This document shows, one piece after another, positions 50,163-60,580 of a stretch of 64,000 bases of DNA. Positions within the stretch are counted from its first letter, which is position 1. Every line of letters begins with the position of its first letter. A program made the translations under genes and the position numbers. Below the pieces are notes generated by a model that made no database searches, was not told the DNA's origin, and saw nothing but the letters and a program-made list of their open reading frames with translations. The DNA is taken from contig NZ_BEVZ01000008.1 in assembly GCF_003112515.1 (NCBI RefSeq), forward strand, positions 1 to 64,000, read 5' to 3'. The DNA comes from Streptomyces fragilis. Its GTDB lineage: Bacteria > Actinomycetota > Actinomycetes > Streptomycetales > Streptomycetaceae.

Positions 50163-52520
50163 TCACCCCAGCCGTACCGGTTTCTCCGCGCGGACGCCCA
50201 GGTCGCGCAGCCAGGCCCGCAGGGGCACGGCGTCCCCCTCCTCGACCAAGGTCAGGACCCGCGCGCCCAGGTCGGCGACGCGCTCGCCGCGCACCAGGAG
50301 GGCGGGGCCGTCCAGCCAGTCCAGCCCCGGCGCCGCTCCGGCCGTGTCGACGGCGGCGCAGCAGACCATGGCGGTGACGTGGTCGGCGAGCAGGTCCCGG
50401 CCGGAACGGGGCGGCGGGGGCGGCAGCAGCGGCAGCCGCCCGTCGTCCCACCAGGTCGACCCGGCGCCCGGCCCCCCGGCGGCGGCCGCGGGCCCGCCGC
50501 CACCCTCCCGCGCGGCGTGGGCCTCCTCGCGGGCCAGCTCGGCGGTGATCCCGGCGGCCAGCGTGGCGGCGCGCTCGTTGTCCTGCAGCGGGTCGCCGTC
50601 GTCGGGGTCGTCGGCCCCCGGCCAGGGGTGGGCGGTCCCGGGGGTGGGGGTTGGGGTGGCGGAGGCGGCTGGCGGTGTCGCGTCGGCGTTGTCGCCAGGG
50701 ATGCCCCCCGGGGTGCCGCCCTCGGGCACGGTGCCGGTGGGCGGCGTCGGGGCGGCGGCCGGGGACGCCTGGTCCGGGCTGGGGTGCGTGGTGGGACCGG
50801 GGACGGCGGAGGGACGGCCGGTGCCGGAGGTGGTGGGGCCGGGGGCGGGACCCTCGGCATCAGAGGCATGCCCCGAGGCGGCGGGACGCTCGGCGGAGGT
50901 GGGACGGCCCGAGTCCGGAGCGGTGGGACCGTCGGCGCCGGCGGCACGACCCGAGTCCGAGGCGGCGGAACCGTCGGCACCGGAGGCACGACCCGAGTCC
51001 GGAGCAGCGGAGCCGTCGGCGGCGGAGGGACGGCCCGAGTCCGGAGCAGCGGGACCGTCGGCGGCGGAGGGACGGCCCGAGTCCGGAGCAGCGGGACCGT
51101 CGGCGGCGGAGGGACGGCCCGAGTCCGGAGCGGCGGAACCGTCGGCGCCGGCGGCACGGCCCGGGTCCGAGGCGGCGGAACCGTCGGCACCGGAGGCACG
51201 ACCCGAGTCCGAGGCGGCGGAGCCGTCGGCGGCGGAGGGACGACCCGGGTCGGGGGCGGTGGGGGTGGTGAGGTGGTCGAGGACGCGGGAGAGGGTGCGG
51301 TCGCCGGGGGTCTGGTGGGGGCCCAGCGCGTCCAGGACGCGGTGGAGCCGGTCGGCGTCGGCGCGCCAGGCACGGTCCACGACCTCCTCCGGGTACTCCT
51401 GCCACTCCACCGGGGCCCACTTCCCGCAGGATCCCGCGGAGGCGCCGTGGAAGAGGCGGGCCGCCAGCAGCGAGGTCGCCTCGTCGATCGCGCCCGGCTC
51501 CTCCAGCAGGTCGCAGGCGGGCCGGTCGCCGAGCCGGGAGGCGAACCCCCCGGCCAGCCGGTCGCGGCGGGACAGTTCGGTGAGCGCGGCGACCACGCCG
51601 ACGTCAAGACGGGCCGGCCAGCGCCGCATCCGCCAGGCCGGCTGCGCGACCCGGGTGAGCAGCCGGTCCCAGCCCGCGTAGGCGAGCCCCACCTGCTCCT
51701 GGGCGACGACCCGCAGCCCGTGGTCCACAGCCTGTGCACGCTCGGCGGCCGCCGCGGCCACCCCGCGTTCCATCTCCGCGGCGTGCGGCGCGCAGCCGCG
51801 CAGCATCAGCCGCACCACCCGGGCCACCCCGCCCAGCACCAGCCGGGCCGGCCCGCTGCGCTGCGGGTCCGCGGTCACGGCCATCGCGGCGTCCAGACCA
51901 CGCACGAAGCGGCGGGCCGCGGCTATGTCCGGGTGGGCGGAGGGGCCCGTGCCGGCCACGACGGGGGCCAGCACCGCACGCAGTTCGCCCACCCGCATCC
52001 ACCACAGGAAAGGCGAGCCGATCACCAGGACCGGAGCCGTCCGGTCACGCCGGTGCGGATCGGCCAGTCTGCGCAGCAGCGAGGTCCCGCGGCCGGAGGC
52101 GGCCGCGTGCGCCGGGTGCGAGCGGTCCTCCAGCCAGCTGTCGCAGTCCGGGGTCAGCTCTATGGAGGAGGGCGCCGGGACGCCCAGCCGGTCGGCGAGG
52201 TCACGGACCAGCCGGTAGAGGTCGGGCGCCGATCGCTCCGGGATCGGCACCGTGGGGCTGGTGGCCGGACGGGAACGGGCGACGACCAGCGAGACGACGG
52301 CCGCGGCGGCGAGGACCAGCAGCGCCAGGACGCCGGTCACCAGGCGGACGACGTCCCAGACGGGCCCGGTGAACCGCCCGGTGGCGTTCCCGGTCAGCAG
52401 CACCACGCACACTCCGGCGGGCAGCAGCGCCGCCGCCAGCGCCCAGCCCCGCACGCGCAGCACGGCGAGCGCCCGTGAACGCGCACCCGGTGCGCCGGTG
52501 TCCATGCCCGTACCGGTCAC
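50163..52520 (-). CDS. Large membrane protein resembling an M48 peptidase without catalytic motif
   Basis: 785 residues. Two transmembrane helices near the N-terminus (about 22-45 and 53-80) precede a domain with M48-like phrases: DLADRLGVPAPSSIEL and VGELRAVLAPVVAG. In active M48 enzymes the second phrase reads like ELRAVLAHELGH, so HExxH is missing here. A 14-residue repeat (about 428-540) and a long Pro-rich section lead to a short conserved C-terminus. GTG 52520 has TGAGGT six bases upstream; ATG 52505 is an alternative. Function unknown; M48 relationship is inference. Confidence 0.75.
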   Translation of the reverse strand: MTGTGMDTGAPGARSRALAVLRVRGWALAAALLPAGVCVVLLTGNATGRFTGPVWDVVRLVTGVLALLVLAAAAVVSLVVARSRPATSPTVPIPERSAPDLYRLVRDLADRLGVPAPSSIELTPDCDSWLEDRSHPAHAAASGRGTSLLRRLADPHRRDRTAPVLVIGSPFLWWMRVGELRAVLAPVVAGTGPSAHPDIAAARRFVRGLDAAMAVTADPQRSGPARLVLGGVARVVRLMLRGCAPHAAEMERGVAAAAAERAQAVDHGLRVVAQEQVGLAYAGWDRLLTRVAQPAWRMRRWPARLDVGVVAALTELSRRDRLAGGFASRLGDRPACDLLEEPGAIDEATSLLAARLFHGASAGSCGKWAPVEWQEYPEEVVDRAWRADADRLHRVLDALGPHQTPGDRTLSRVLDHLTTPTAPDPGRPSAADGSAASDSGRASGADGSAASDPGRAAGADGSAAPDSGRPSAADGPAAPDSGRPSAADGPAAPDSGRPSAADGSAAPDSGRASGADGSAASDSGRAAGADGPTAPDSGRPTSAERPAASGHASDAEGPAPGPTTSGTGRPSAVPGPTTHPSPDQASPAAAPTPPTGTVPEGGTPGGIPGDNADATPPAASATPTPTPGTAHPWPGADDPDDGDPLQDNERAATLAAGITAELAREEAHAAREGGGGPAAAAGGPGAGSTWWDDGRLPLLPPPPPRSGRDLLADHVTAMVCCAAVDTAGAAPGLDWLDGPALLVRGERVADLGARVLTLVEEGDAVPLRAWLRDLGVRAEKPVRLG
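50904..51239 (-). repeat. 42-bp tandem repeat (14 residues), eight copies
   Basis: Eight units coding the pattern PSAADGSAAPDSGR, with variants starting ASGADG or AAGADG, inside the pseudo-M48 gene. Two adjacent units are identical. Confidence 0.85.
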
Positions 52521-52744
52521 GACCGGACCTCACCCCCTCACGTGTGCGTCGCCTGTCCGTCGCCTGGCCGCGTTGTCCATGCCCCCACTGTGGCACCGGG
52601 CCAGGACAGCGCAATGCCTGTGGGCCAAGTGCCGGAACGCCCGCGGGGCACACTAGCCAGGGTCCGGACCTCAGTCAGCCATACCGGCCATCGCTCACTC
52701 GATGGAATGGCTTTGGGGAAAGGTGGATGACGCAGCGCAAAGAT

Positions 52745-52792
52745 CAGGCCCCGGATTCCGGTGCCTCGACGAGGCAGGGAATCCGGGGCCTG
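52745..52792 (-). terminator. Terminator after purD
   Basis: 15-bp stem CAGGCCCCGGATTCC with exact complement, plus an inner TGCCTCG/CGAGGCA pair, 21 bp beyond the purD stop codon. Confidence 0.82.
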
Positions 52793-52813
52793 TGGCTCCC
52801 GCGCGGCGGTGCG

Positions 52814-54067
<1,254 letters not shown>

Positions 54068-54168
54068 GTGCTCAGCCTAACGGGCGCGCCGGGCACCTCT
54101 TGTAGACCCCGCCCAGCGTGGACGGCCACCGGTGTCGGAGCTTCCTCCGAATCGGCGGGCGACGGCCG

Positions 54169-56568
54169 CTATTCGTGCACGACCTCCTCGACGACCGTCG
54201 CGCCGAGCTCCCGCACGATCAGCTCGTGGCCGGAGAGGGCGGACTCGTCGAGGTCCGGGTCGTCCGGGGCCGGCATGTCGTCCTCGGGCGCCACGATTCT
54301 TCGCGGCTCGGGGGCGGGAGCGGGCGGCTGCTGCCGCGCGGGCGCGGCCGGGCGGTCCTGCCGGGGGCCGGGGGGCTGCTGCTGCGCCTGCGGGGGCGCG
54401 GCGGGTGCCTGCTGGGGCGGCGCGGGGCGCTGGTACGCCGGGGCACCGCCGCCCGCCGGGGCGCCTCCGGGCTGTCCGCCGCCGAAGCCGCCGCCTCCGA
54501 AGCCACCGTCGGGACCGCCCCCGGGCTGTCCGCCGCCGTGGCCGCCCCCGGGCTGCCCGCCGAAGCCGCCGCCCCCGTAGGCGCCGCCGCCGTGACCGCC
54601 GCCGCCCCCTGCCGGCGGCGCGGAACCGCCGCTGGGGTCGATCACGGCGTCGATCTTCCACTGGACGTTGAACTCCTCGGCCAGCGCCGCCCGCAACACG
54701 TCCTCGCTGCCGCTGCCGGAGAAGTTGTCACGGGCGCCGGCGTTGACGAAGCCGATCTGGAGCGTCGTACCGTCGAAGCCCGCCACGTGCGCGTTCTGGC
54801 TGAGCAGGATCCAGGTGAACCGGCGGCGGTTCTTCACCGCCTCGAGGATGTTGGGCCACAGGGTGCGCGGGTCCAGCCCGCCCGCGGGCGGCGCCTGCAG
54901 GGGCGCGGCGGCGGGCGCTGACGGGGCCGCGCCGTGGGCCGCGGCCGGGGCCTGCGGGTGCGCCGGGGCCTGCGCCTGGGCGGGCGCGGACGGGCGCGCC
55001 GCGGGTGCGCCGCTGCCCGCGGCAGCCGCGGTGGGCCAGCCGCCGGGGCGGCGACCGCCGCCGGCGGGGGCGGCCGTGGGCCACGCGCCGGGGGCCGGAG
55101 CGCCCTGGGCCGCTGCCTGTTCCGGAGCGGGGGCGGGTACCTGGGCGGCGGCGGGAGCCTGGTGGGGGGCGGGAGCCTGCGGCGGCGGCGCGGCGGCCGG
55201 AGCCGGCGGCTGACCGGCGGGCATGCCGTGCTGCGGGCCCGCGTGGGGCCCGGGCTGCGGCGCCCCCTGCGGACCGGCGTGCGGGACCGCCTGCGGACCG
55301 GGCTGCGGGGCGCCGCCGGGACGGACCGCGGCCCGGGCGGCCCCGGGCCCGTGCGCGTCGGGTCCCGGCGCGTACCCCATGGCGGGGGCGCCCGCGCCCG
55401 CCGAGAAGTTGATGCCCCGCTCCATCCGGTCGAGCCGCGCCATCAGCGACCGCTCGTCCCCGTACGCGGCGGGCAGCAGCACCCGCGCGCAGATCAGCTC
55501 GAGCTGCAGGCGCGGCGAGGCGGTGCCCCGCATCTCGCCGAGGCCCTCGTTGACGATGTCCGCCGCGCGGCTCAGCTCGGCCGGGCCGAACACCGACGCC
55601 TGCGCCGCCATCCGCTCCAGCACGTCGGCCGGGGCGTCGATCAGCCCCTTGTCCGCCGCGTCCGGGACCGCCGCCAGGATCACCAGGTCGCGCAGCCGCT
55701 CCAGCAGGTCCGCCACGAAGCGCCGCGGGTCGTTGCCGCCCTCGATGATGCGGTCGACCACCTCGAAGGCGGCCGCCCCGTCACCGGTGGCGAACGCCTC
55801 GACGACGGAGTCCAGGAGGGAACCGTCCGTGTAGCCCAGCAGCGAGGTCGCCATGGCGTACGTCACGCCGTCCTCCCCCGCGCCGGCCAGCAGCTGGTCC
55901 ATCACCGACATCGAGTCACGCACCGAGCCGGCGCCCGCGCGGACCACCAGCGGCAGCACGCCCTCCTCGACCGGGATCTCCTCCTTGCCGCAGACCTCGC
56001 CGAGGTAGTCGCGCAGCGTGCCCGGCGGGACCAGGCGGAAGGGGTAGTGGTGCGTCCGGGAGCGGATGGTGCCGATGACCTTCTCGGGCTCCGTGGTCGC
56101 GAAGATGAACTTGAGGTGCTCCGGGGGCTCCTCGACCACCTTCAGCAGGGCGTTGAAGCCCTGCGGGGTGACCATGTGCGCCTCGTCGATGATGTAGATC
56201 TTGTAGCGGCTGGACGCCGGGCCGAAGAACGCCTTCTCCCTCAGCTCACGGGCGTCGTCCACACCACCGTGCGAGGCGGCGTCGATCTCGATGACGTCGA
56301 TGGAGCCGGGGCCGTTGCGCGCCAGGTCGCGGCAGGACTGGCACTCGCCGCACGGCGTCGGGGTGGGGCCCTGCTCGCAGTTCAGGCAGCGGGCCAGGAT
56401 GCGGGCGCTGGTCGTCTTGCCGCAGCCGCGCGGGCCGCTGAACAGGTACGCGTGATTGACCCGGTTGTTCCGCAGCGCCTGCTGCAGCGGGTCGGTGACA
56501 TGCTCCTGCCCGATGACCTCGGCGAAGGACTCGGGACGGTAGCGGCGGTACAGCGCGAGAGACGACAC
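54169..56568 (-). CDS. dnaX: DNA polymerase III subunit gamma/tau
   Basis: 799 residues. AAA+ clamp-loader core: Walker A GPRGCGKT, zinc cysteines in CLNCEQGPTPTPCGECQSC, Walker B region IIDEAHM, and sensor ATTEPEKV. Domains II-III end near residue 370, then a ~270-residue Pro/Gln/Ala/Gly-rich linker and a conserved tau-like C-terminus. No slippery A-tract for a frameshifted gamma form is seen. The GTG at 56568 is chosen: homologues start VSSLALYRRYRPESF and a TATAAC -10 precedes it, suggesting a leaderless mRNA. An ATG at 56598 is in frame. Confidence 0.95.
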   Translation of the reverse strand: MSSLALYRRYRPESFAEVIGQEHVTDPLQQALRNNRVNHAYLFSGPRGCGKTTSARILARCLNCEQGPTPTPCGECQSCRDLARNGPGSIDVIEIDAASHGGVDDARELREKAFFGPASSRYKIYIIDEAHMVTPQGFNALLKVVEEPPEHLKFIFATTEPEKVIGTIRSRTHHYPFRLVPPGTLRDYLGEVCGKEEIPVEEGVLPLVVRAGAGSVRDSMSVMDQLLAGAGEDGVTYAMATSLLGYTDGSLLDSVVEAFATGDGAAAFEVVDRIIEGGNDPRRFVADLLERLRDLVILAAVPDAADKGLIDAPADVLERMAAQASVFGPAELSRAADIVNEGLGEMRGTASPRLQLELICARVLLPAAYGDERSLMARLDRMERGINFSAGAGAPAMGYAPGPDAHGPGAARAAVRPGGAPQPGPQAVPHAGPQGAPQPGPHAGPQHGMPAGQPPAPAAAPPPQAPAPHQAPAAAQVPAPAPEQAAAQGAPAPGAWPTAAPAGGGRRPGGWPTAAAAGSGAPAARPSAPAQAQAPAHPQAPAAAHGAAPSAPAAAPLQAPPAGGLDPRTLWPNILEAVKNRRRFTWILLSQNAHVAGFDGTTLQIGFVNAGARDNFSGSGSEDVLRAALAEEFNVQWKIDAVIDPSGGSAPPAGGGGGHGGGAYGGGGFGGQPGGGHGGGQPGGGPDGGFGGGGFGGGQPGGAPAGGGAPAYQRPAPPQQAPAAPPQAQQQPPGPRQDRPAAPARQQPPAPAPEPRRIVAPEDDMPAPDDPDLDESALSGHELIVRELGATVVEEVVHE

Positions 56569-56651
56569 GCCTACGAGGTTATAGGCGAGCGCCGACATAC
56601 CGGAGGGCCTGTGGACAGCCCCACAGCGACCGCCCGAGGCCGGGAACGCAA

Positions 56652-56742
56652 GCGCCCCCCACGCACCCGCCAGAGCCGACCTACCCTTGCTGCCTTCCGG
56701 CCCTGGGGGGGTTCAGTCAGATAGCGCCACGTGAGGGGCTCC
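56652..56742 (-). ncRNA. ffs: Signal recognition particle RNA (4.5S type)
   Basis: On the minus strand the conserved domain IV GGGCCGGAAGGCAGCAAGGG is present, flanked by CCCCCC on the 5' side. The ends GCCCCTCACG and CGTGGGGGGC pair. About 90-95 nt; exact ends uncertain. Its place just upstream of dnaX is standard in Streptomyces. Confidence 0.92.
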
Positions 56743-56814
56743 GCACAGGGTACCCGATCCGGCCGGGGAGAACGAGTTCGCGACCACTGTCTCGAGTCAT
56801 GTAATGTTCTTCCC

Positions 56815-56899
56815 GGAGGATTCGCCTAGAGGCCTAGGGCGCACGCTTGGAAAGCGTGTTGGGGGCAACCCCTCACGAGTTCGAATCTCGTATCCTCCG
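56815..56899 (+). tRNA. tRNA-Ser (GGA)
   Basis: 85 nt class II tRNA; acceptor GGAGGAT pairs with ATCCTCC, anticodon loop TTGGAAA gives GGA, long variable arm, CCA encoded (56900-56902). Confidence 0.96.
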
Positions 56900-56921
56900 C
56901 CAGTGCCTCACCGGGCACGAT

Positions 56922-56957
56922 GTCGAAGGGCCCCCTGGAAACAGGGGGCCCTTCGAC
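56922..56957 (+). terminator. Terminator of tRNA-Ser
   Basis: Perfect 16-bp stem GTCGAAGGGCCCCCTG, loop GAAA, then its complement, 22 bp after the tRNA. Confidence 0.88.
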
Positions 56958-57212
56958 GTTGTCCCGGACCTCGTTGCCCTGTCTCTGTCCACAACGAGGC
57001 CTTCGGGCGCTCCCCGGTCCTGTATCTCGATCGCCTCGCGCGCGCCCCGCCGGCCTGCTCGGCCCCATTGCGCCTCCCTCACGCATCACAGGACAAAGGG
57101 GATAATCCCCACCATGGACACGGCAGTCCGTCAGCCGGCCTCCGCGGCGAACACGACCCGCCGGCCGGCGGAGCCCCGCCGCACACCCGCATCATGAGAG
57201 GAAGACCTCGGT

Positions 57213-59282
57213 ATGAAGCGTCTGGAACGCCTCATGACTACGGTGATGCAGGAGACCGGCGCTTCAGCCGGTCTGCTCTACCTGCTGCCTCCCGGGGAGC
57301 GGACTCTGTGGCTCGCCCTCGCAGCGGGTATTCCGGAGCGCATCACGGCGCCTGTGGACCGCGTCTCCGTGGATTCCGTGTTCCCGGTGCCGGACGCCAT
57401 GCGTCAAGGGCACCTGCTGTGGCGCAGCAGCCGGGAGCAGATCGCCCGCTACTACCCCCACCTGGGGCTCGCGGTGCCGTACGACTTCATGCTCGCCGCG
57501 GCCCCCTTCGTCAGCGGCACCGCGGTGCAGGGGGGTGTCGCGCTGCTGTGGCCCGTCAGGCATCCGCCGCGGCTCAGCTCGCACCAGCGCGAGGCGATCA
57601 CCATGTTCTGCGAGGACGTGGTGACTCTTCTCGAGCGGAGCGAGGGCCGGGGCCGCCCGCTGCTGCCTCCCGCCGAACCCGTCCATCTCCTCCCGGCGGG
57701 CAAGGAGGTCGAGCACGCGTGGGCCTCGGCGGCACTCCGATGCGTCGAGCGGCTCCCCTTCGGCTGCTGCGCCCTGGATCTCGAGGGACGGATCACCTAC
57801 ATCAACTCCGTCGCGCTCGATCTCGTGGGCGCCGACGGCGTGTCCCTGACGGGTGCCCGTCCGTTCGAGGTGCTGCCGTGGTTGCACAACCCGGTCTCCG
57901 GAGACAGCTACCGGGCTGCGGTCGTCACCCGCCGGCCCACCTCGTTCACCGCGGTACGTCCTCCGGACAGACCACTTCGCTTCGACCTCTATCCCGACGA
58001 CAGCGGCATCAGCGTCCACATCGCACCCACCGCGCAGCCGGTGGAGACCGTGCCGGCTCCCCTGTCCGGCAAACACACCGATGCGATGGCGCTCTACCAC
58101 CTGATGCACCTGGCGACCACACTCACCGAAGCGCTGAGCGTGCGGGACGTGGCCAACGCGATCCGCGAACAGATCGTGCCCGCGTTCGAGGCCCAGGGCA
58201 TGGTCCTCATGAGCGCGGACGAGGGCCGCCTGCACATCATCGGGCAACAGGGCTACAGCGCCGAGTTCCTCAGCCGTGTCGACGACACGAGCCTCGCGGC
58301 CGACACCCCGACCACGCGTGCCCTGCTCACCGGTGAAGCCATCTTCTTCTCCACCTCCGGCGACCTGCAGCGGGCCTTTCCCGACGCTCCCCGTCCCGAG
58401 TCGAGAAACGCCTGGGCCTTCCTTCCCCTGACCGTCTCCGGCCGCCGCATCGGTTCCCTCGTCCTCTCCTTCGACGAGCCCCGCCCTTTCCTCCCGGCCA
58501 GACGCGCTCTGCTCACCTCCGTCACCGGACTGATCGCCGAGGCCCTGGACCGCGCTCTCCTCTACGACACCAAACACGCACTCGCCCACAGCCTGCAGAG
58601 CTCCCTGCTGCCCCGCACGCTGCCCCGCATCGACGGCCTGGAAGCCGTGGCGCGCTATCGGCCCGGCGGGAGGGGGATGGACATCGGCGGCGACTTCTAC
58701 GACCTCATCCAGGTTCCCCCGACCGCCACGGCGGCGATCGGCGACGTCCAGGGCCACAACGCCACCGCTGCGGCCCTGATGGGCCAGGTCCGCACCGCGG
58801 TCCACGCCCACGCCACCGTCGGCACGTCCCCCGGCGAGCTCCTCAGCCGCACCAACCGGCTCCTCACCGACCTCGACCCCGGCCTGTTCGCCAGCTGCCT
58901 GATCGCCAATCTCGACCTGGCCCACCACCGCGTCCGCCTCGCCAGCGCCGGCCACCCCCCACCCCTGCTGCGCCACCCCGACGGACACACCGACGTGCTG
59001 CGCCCGCGACCGGGACTGCTTCTCGGCATCGACCCCGACAACGACTACCCCACGACCGACATCCCCCTCCCGCCCGGCTCCGTGCTCGTCCTGTACACCG
59101 ACGGGCTCGTGGAGATCCCCGGCACCGACATCGACGAGACCACCGACGCACTCGCCCGGCACCTCGCGCAGGCCCCGTGCCAGGACCTGGACGACCTCGC
59201 CGACGACCTCATCCGTCACGCCGAACGCTCCGCCCCCGGCCACGACGACATCGCCCTTCTGCTTCTCCGCACCACGAGGTGA
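57213..59282 (+). CDS. GAF/PAS sensor SpoIIE-type PP2C phosphatase
   Basis: 689 residues: a GAF-like domain (about 1-145), a PAS-like segment (about 170-260), a second GAF domain (about 285-450), and a C-terminal SpoIIE phosphatase (about 465-689). Metal ligands lie in GGDFYDLI, IGDVQGHNA and GHDDIALLLL; YTDGLVEIPG is present. No HATPase domain, so it is a pure phosphatase arm, likely acting on a STAS protein. The ATG at 57213 has GGAAG eight bases upstream. GAF ligands unknown. Confidence 0.92.
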   Translation: MKRLERLMTTVMQETGASAGLLYLLPPGERTLWLALAAGIPERITAPVDRVSVDSVFPVPDAMRQGHLLWRSSREQIARYYPHLGLAVPYDFMLAAAPFVSGTAVQGGVALLWPVRHPPRLSSHQREAITMFCEDVVTLLERSEGRGRPLLPPAEPVHLLPAGKEVEHAWASAALRCVERLPFGCCALDLEGRITYINSVALDLVGADGVSLTGARPFEVLPWLHNPVSGDSYRAAVVTRRPTSFTAVRPPDRPLRFDLYPDDSGISVHIAPTAQPVETVPAPLSGKHTDAMALYHLMHLATTLTEALSVRDVANAIREQIVPAFEAQGMVLMSADEGRLHIIGQQGYSAEFLSRVDDTSLAADTPTTRALLTGEAIFFSTSGDLQRAFPDAPRPESRNAWAFLPLTVSGRRIGSLVLSFDEPRPFLPARRALLTSVTGLIAEALDRALLYDTKHALAHSLQSSLLPRTLPRIDGLEAVARYRPGGRGMDIGGDFYDLIQVPPTATAAIGDVQGHNATAAALMGQVRTAVHAHATVGTSPGELLSRTNRLLTDLDPGLFASCLIANLDLAHHRVRLASAGHPPPLLRHPDGHTDVLRPRPGLLLGIDPDNDYPTTDIPLPPGSVLVLYTDGLVEIPGTDIDETTDALARHLAQAPCQDLDDLADDLIRHAERSAPGHDDIALLLLRTTR

Positions 59283-59327
59283 CGTCCCGGGCGCTTGCAT
59301 GCTCCGTGCTCGCCCGCCAGGGCGGAC

Positions 59328-59360
59328 GAGAGCCCCGACCGGATTCCGGTCGGGGCTCTC
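59328..59360. terminator. Bidirectional hairpin between convergent genes
   Basis: Perfect 16-bp arms GAGAGCCCCGACCGGA and complement around a single T, between the phosphatase gene and the secreted-protein gene. Confidence 0.85.
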
Positions 59361-59440
59361 GTCGTCGCGTGGTCCGGTGGGACCGCACGCGGGCCGGCCC
59401 GGACCGCGTCAGCGGGTCCGGGCCGGCCAGGTGGGTGGGA

Positions 59441-60370
59441 TCAGCGCACGTCCACGCAGTCACCGGTGGCGGTGACCGGCGGCGTGGTGGTGGTGCCCTC
59501 GAACTTGTAGCGGTAGCAGCGGTCGGTGGTGGCGGTGCGCGTCTGCTTCTCGACGCCCGCCTGGCTGCCGGTGCCGGTGCTGTGGCTGCTGGTGGTGGCG
59601 TACGAGCCGGTCAGGGAACGCTCCTGGAGACGGACGGTCTGCTGGGTGTAGCCCGCGTACTTGTGGGTGTCCCAGTTGGCGCGCGTCAGCGTGCCGGTGA
59701 TCGTGATCGTCTTGCCCTTGGCGACGGGCTCGGGGGCCGCGTCGGTGCTCAGCCGGGACAGGCGCTTGAGGTACCAGGTCTTGGCGTTGTCGGTGTCCAC
59801 GTCGGTGTCCGCGTCGGTGAACGCCCAGAGGGAGATCTTCCAGGCTCCGGCGTCCGCGTTCGTCAGGTCGTACTGGGGGTCGATCCTGAAGGTCGCCGTG
59901 CAGTTGAACGTGGTGGTGCCGGACTGGACGCAGGGGTCGATGTCCGCGTTGAACTCCTCGGAGGTCATGAACTGCTCCAGTCCGTCCTCGAGGTCGGTGC
60001 CGCGCCAGATCGACGCGTGGCTGCCGTAGAGCGTCGACCCGCCGCTGACCTTCCACTTCACGGTGATCGTCTGCGTGTTCGTCGTCCCGACGCTCGCGCT
60101 GTTGCCGCCGTTGACGGAGACGCCGGAGACGGTGGTGGAGGCGGCGGCGGTGCTGCTCGCGGTGAGGCCCTTGGGCGCGGCGGCCTTCGCCGCCGACGCG
60201 TCCGCGGCCGCGGCCCTGCTCTGCTTCAGCGCTCCGGCCGCGCCGGTCTCGCCCGCCATCGCGGACGGAGCGCCGAGCAGGCCGAGGGCGAGCCCGGAGG
60301 CGGCCAGGGCGCCGACGCCCAGGGTCACCTTCCTGCCGGACGTGAACTTCTTGCTGGCGTGCTGGGACAT
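59441..60370 (-). CDS. Secreted protein of unknown function
   Basis: 309 residues. Basic N-terminus and a hydrophobic core (VTLGVGALAASGLALGLLG) with a signal-peptidase site near APSAMAG. The mature part is Thr/Ser/Ala-rich, with beta-strand-like alternation and four cysteines (in DPCVQS, FNCTAT, DRCYRY and GDCVDV) that could form two disulfides; the DADTDVDTDN stretch is acidic. No catalytic motif. The ATG at 60370 has GGAG seven bases upstream. Possibly an extracellular binding or structural protein. Confidence 0.85.
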   Translation of the reverse strand: MSQHASKKFTSGRKVTLGVGALAASGLALGLLGAPSAMAGETGAAGALKQSRAAAADASAAKAAAPKGLTASSTAAASTTVSGVSVNGGNSASVGTTNTQTITVKWKVSGGSTLYGSHASIWRGTDLEDGLEQFMTSEEFNADIDPCVQSGTTTFNCTATFRIDPQYDLTNADAGAWKISLWAFTDADTDVDTDNAKTWYLKRLSRLSTDAAPEPVAKGKTITITGTLTRANWDTHKYAGYTQQTVRLQERSLTGSYATTSSHSTGTGSQAGVEKQTRTATTDRCYRYKFEGTTTTPPVTATGDCVDVR

Positions 60371-60580
60371 GAAGAGGCTCCGTTGTCGACTGTCGACGGG
60401 CGGATGCGGGTCGCGGACGGGCGGACCCGCATCACGCACGGCCGTCACGGCCGCACAGTCTTGATCGACGAAGCGGTGAATTGGTTGTACGCACGCGGCA
60501 GTTGGGGCGTGTGAGGCGCATCACCCCCCCTCGGCCGACGGGGCGGACGCCCCGCCGGAACCCGCCGCGCGTCTCGTCGC

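Noticed and set aside
49954..51239. CRISPR array
   Set aside because: The repeats are contiguous or in-frame coding repeats with no unique spacers.
54169..56568. Programmed frameshift in dnaX
   Set aside because: No slippery A-run or following hairpin seen in the frame; the whole tau-like product is read continuously.
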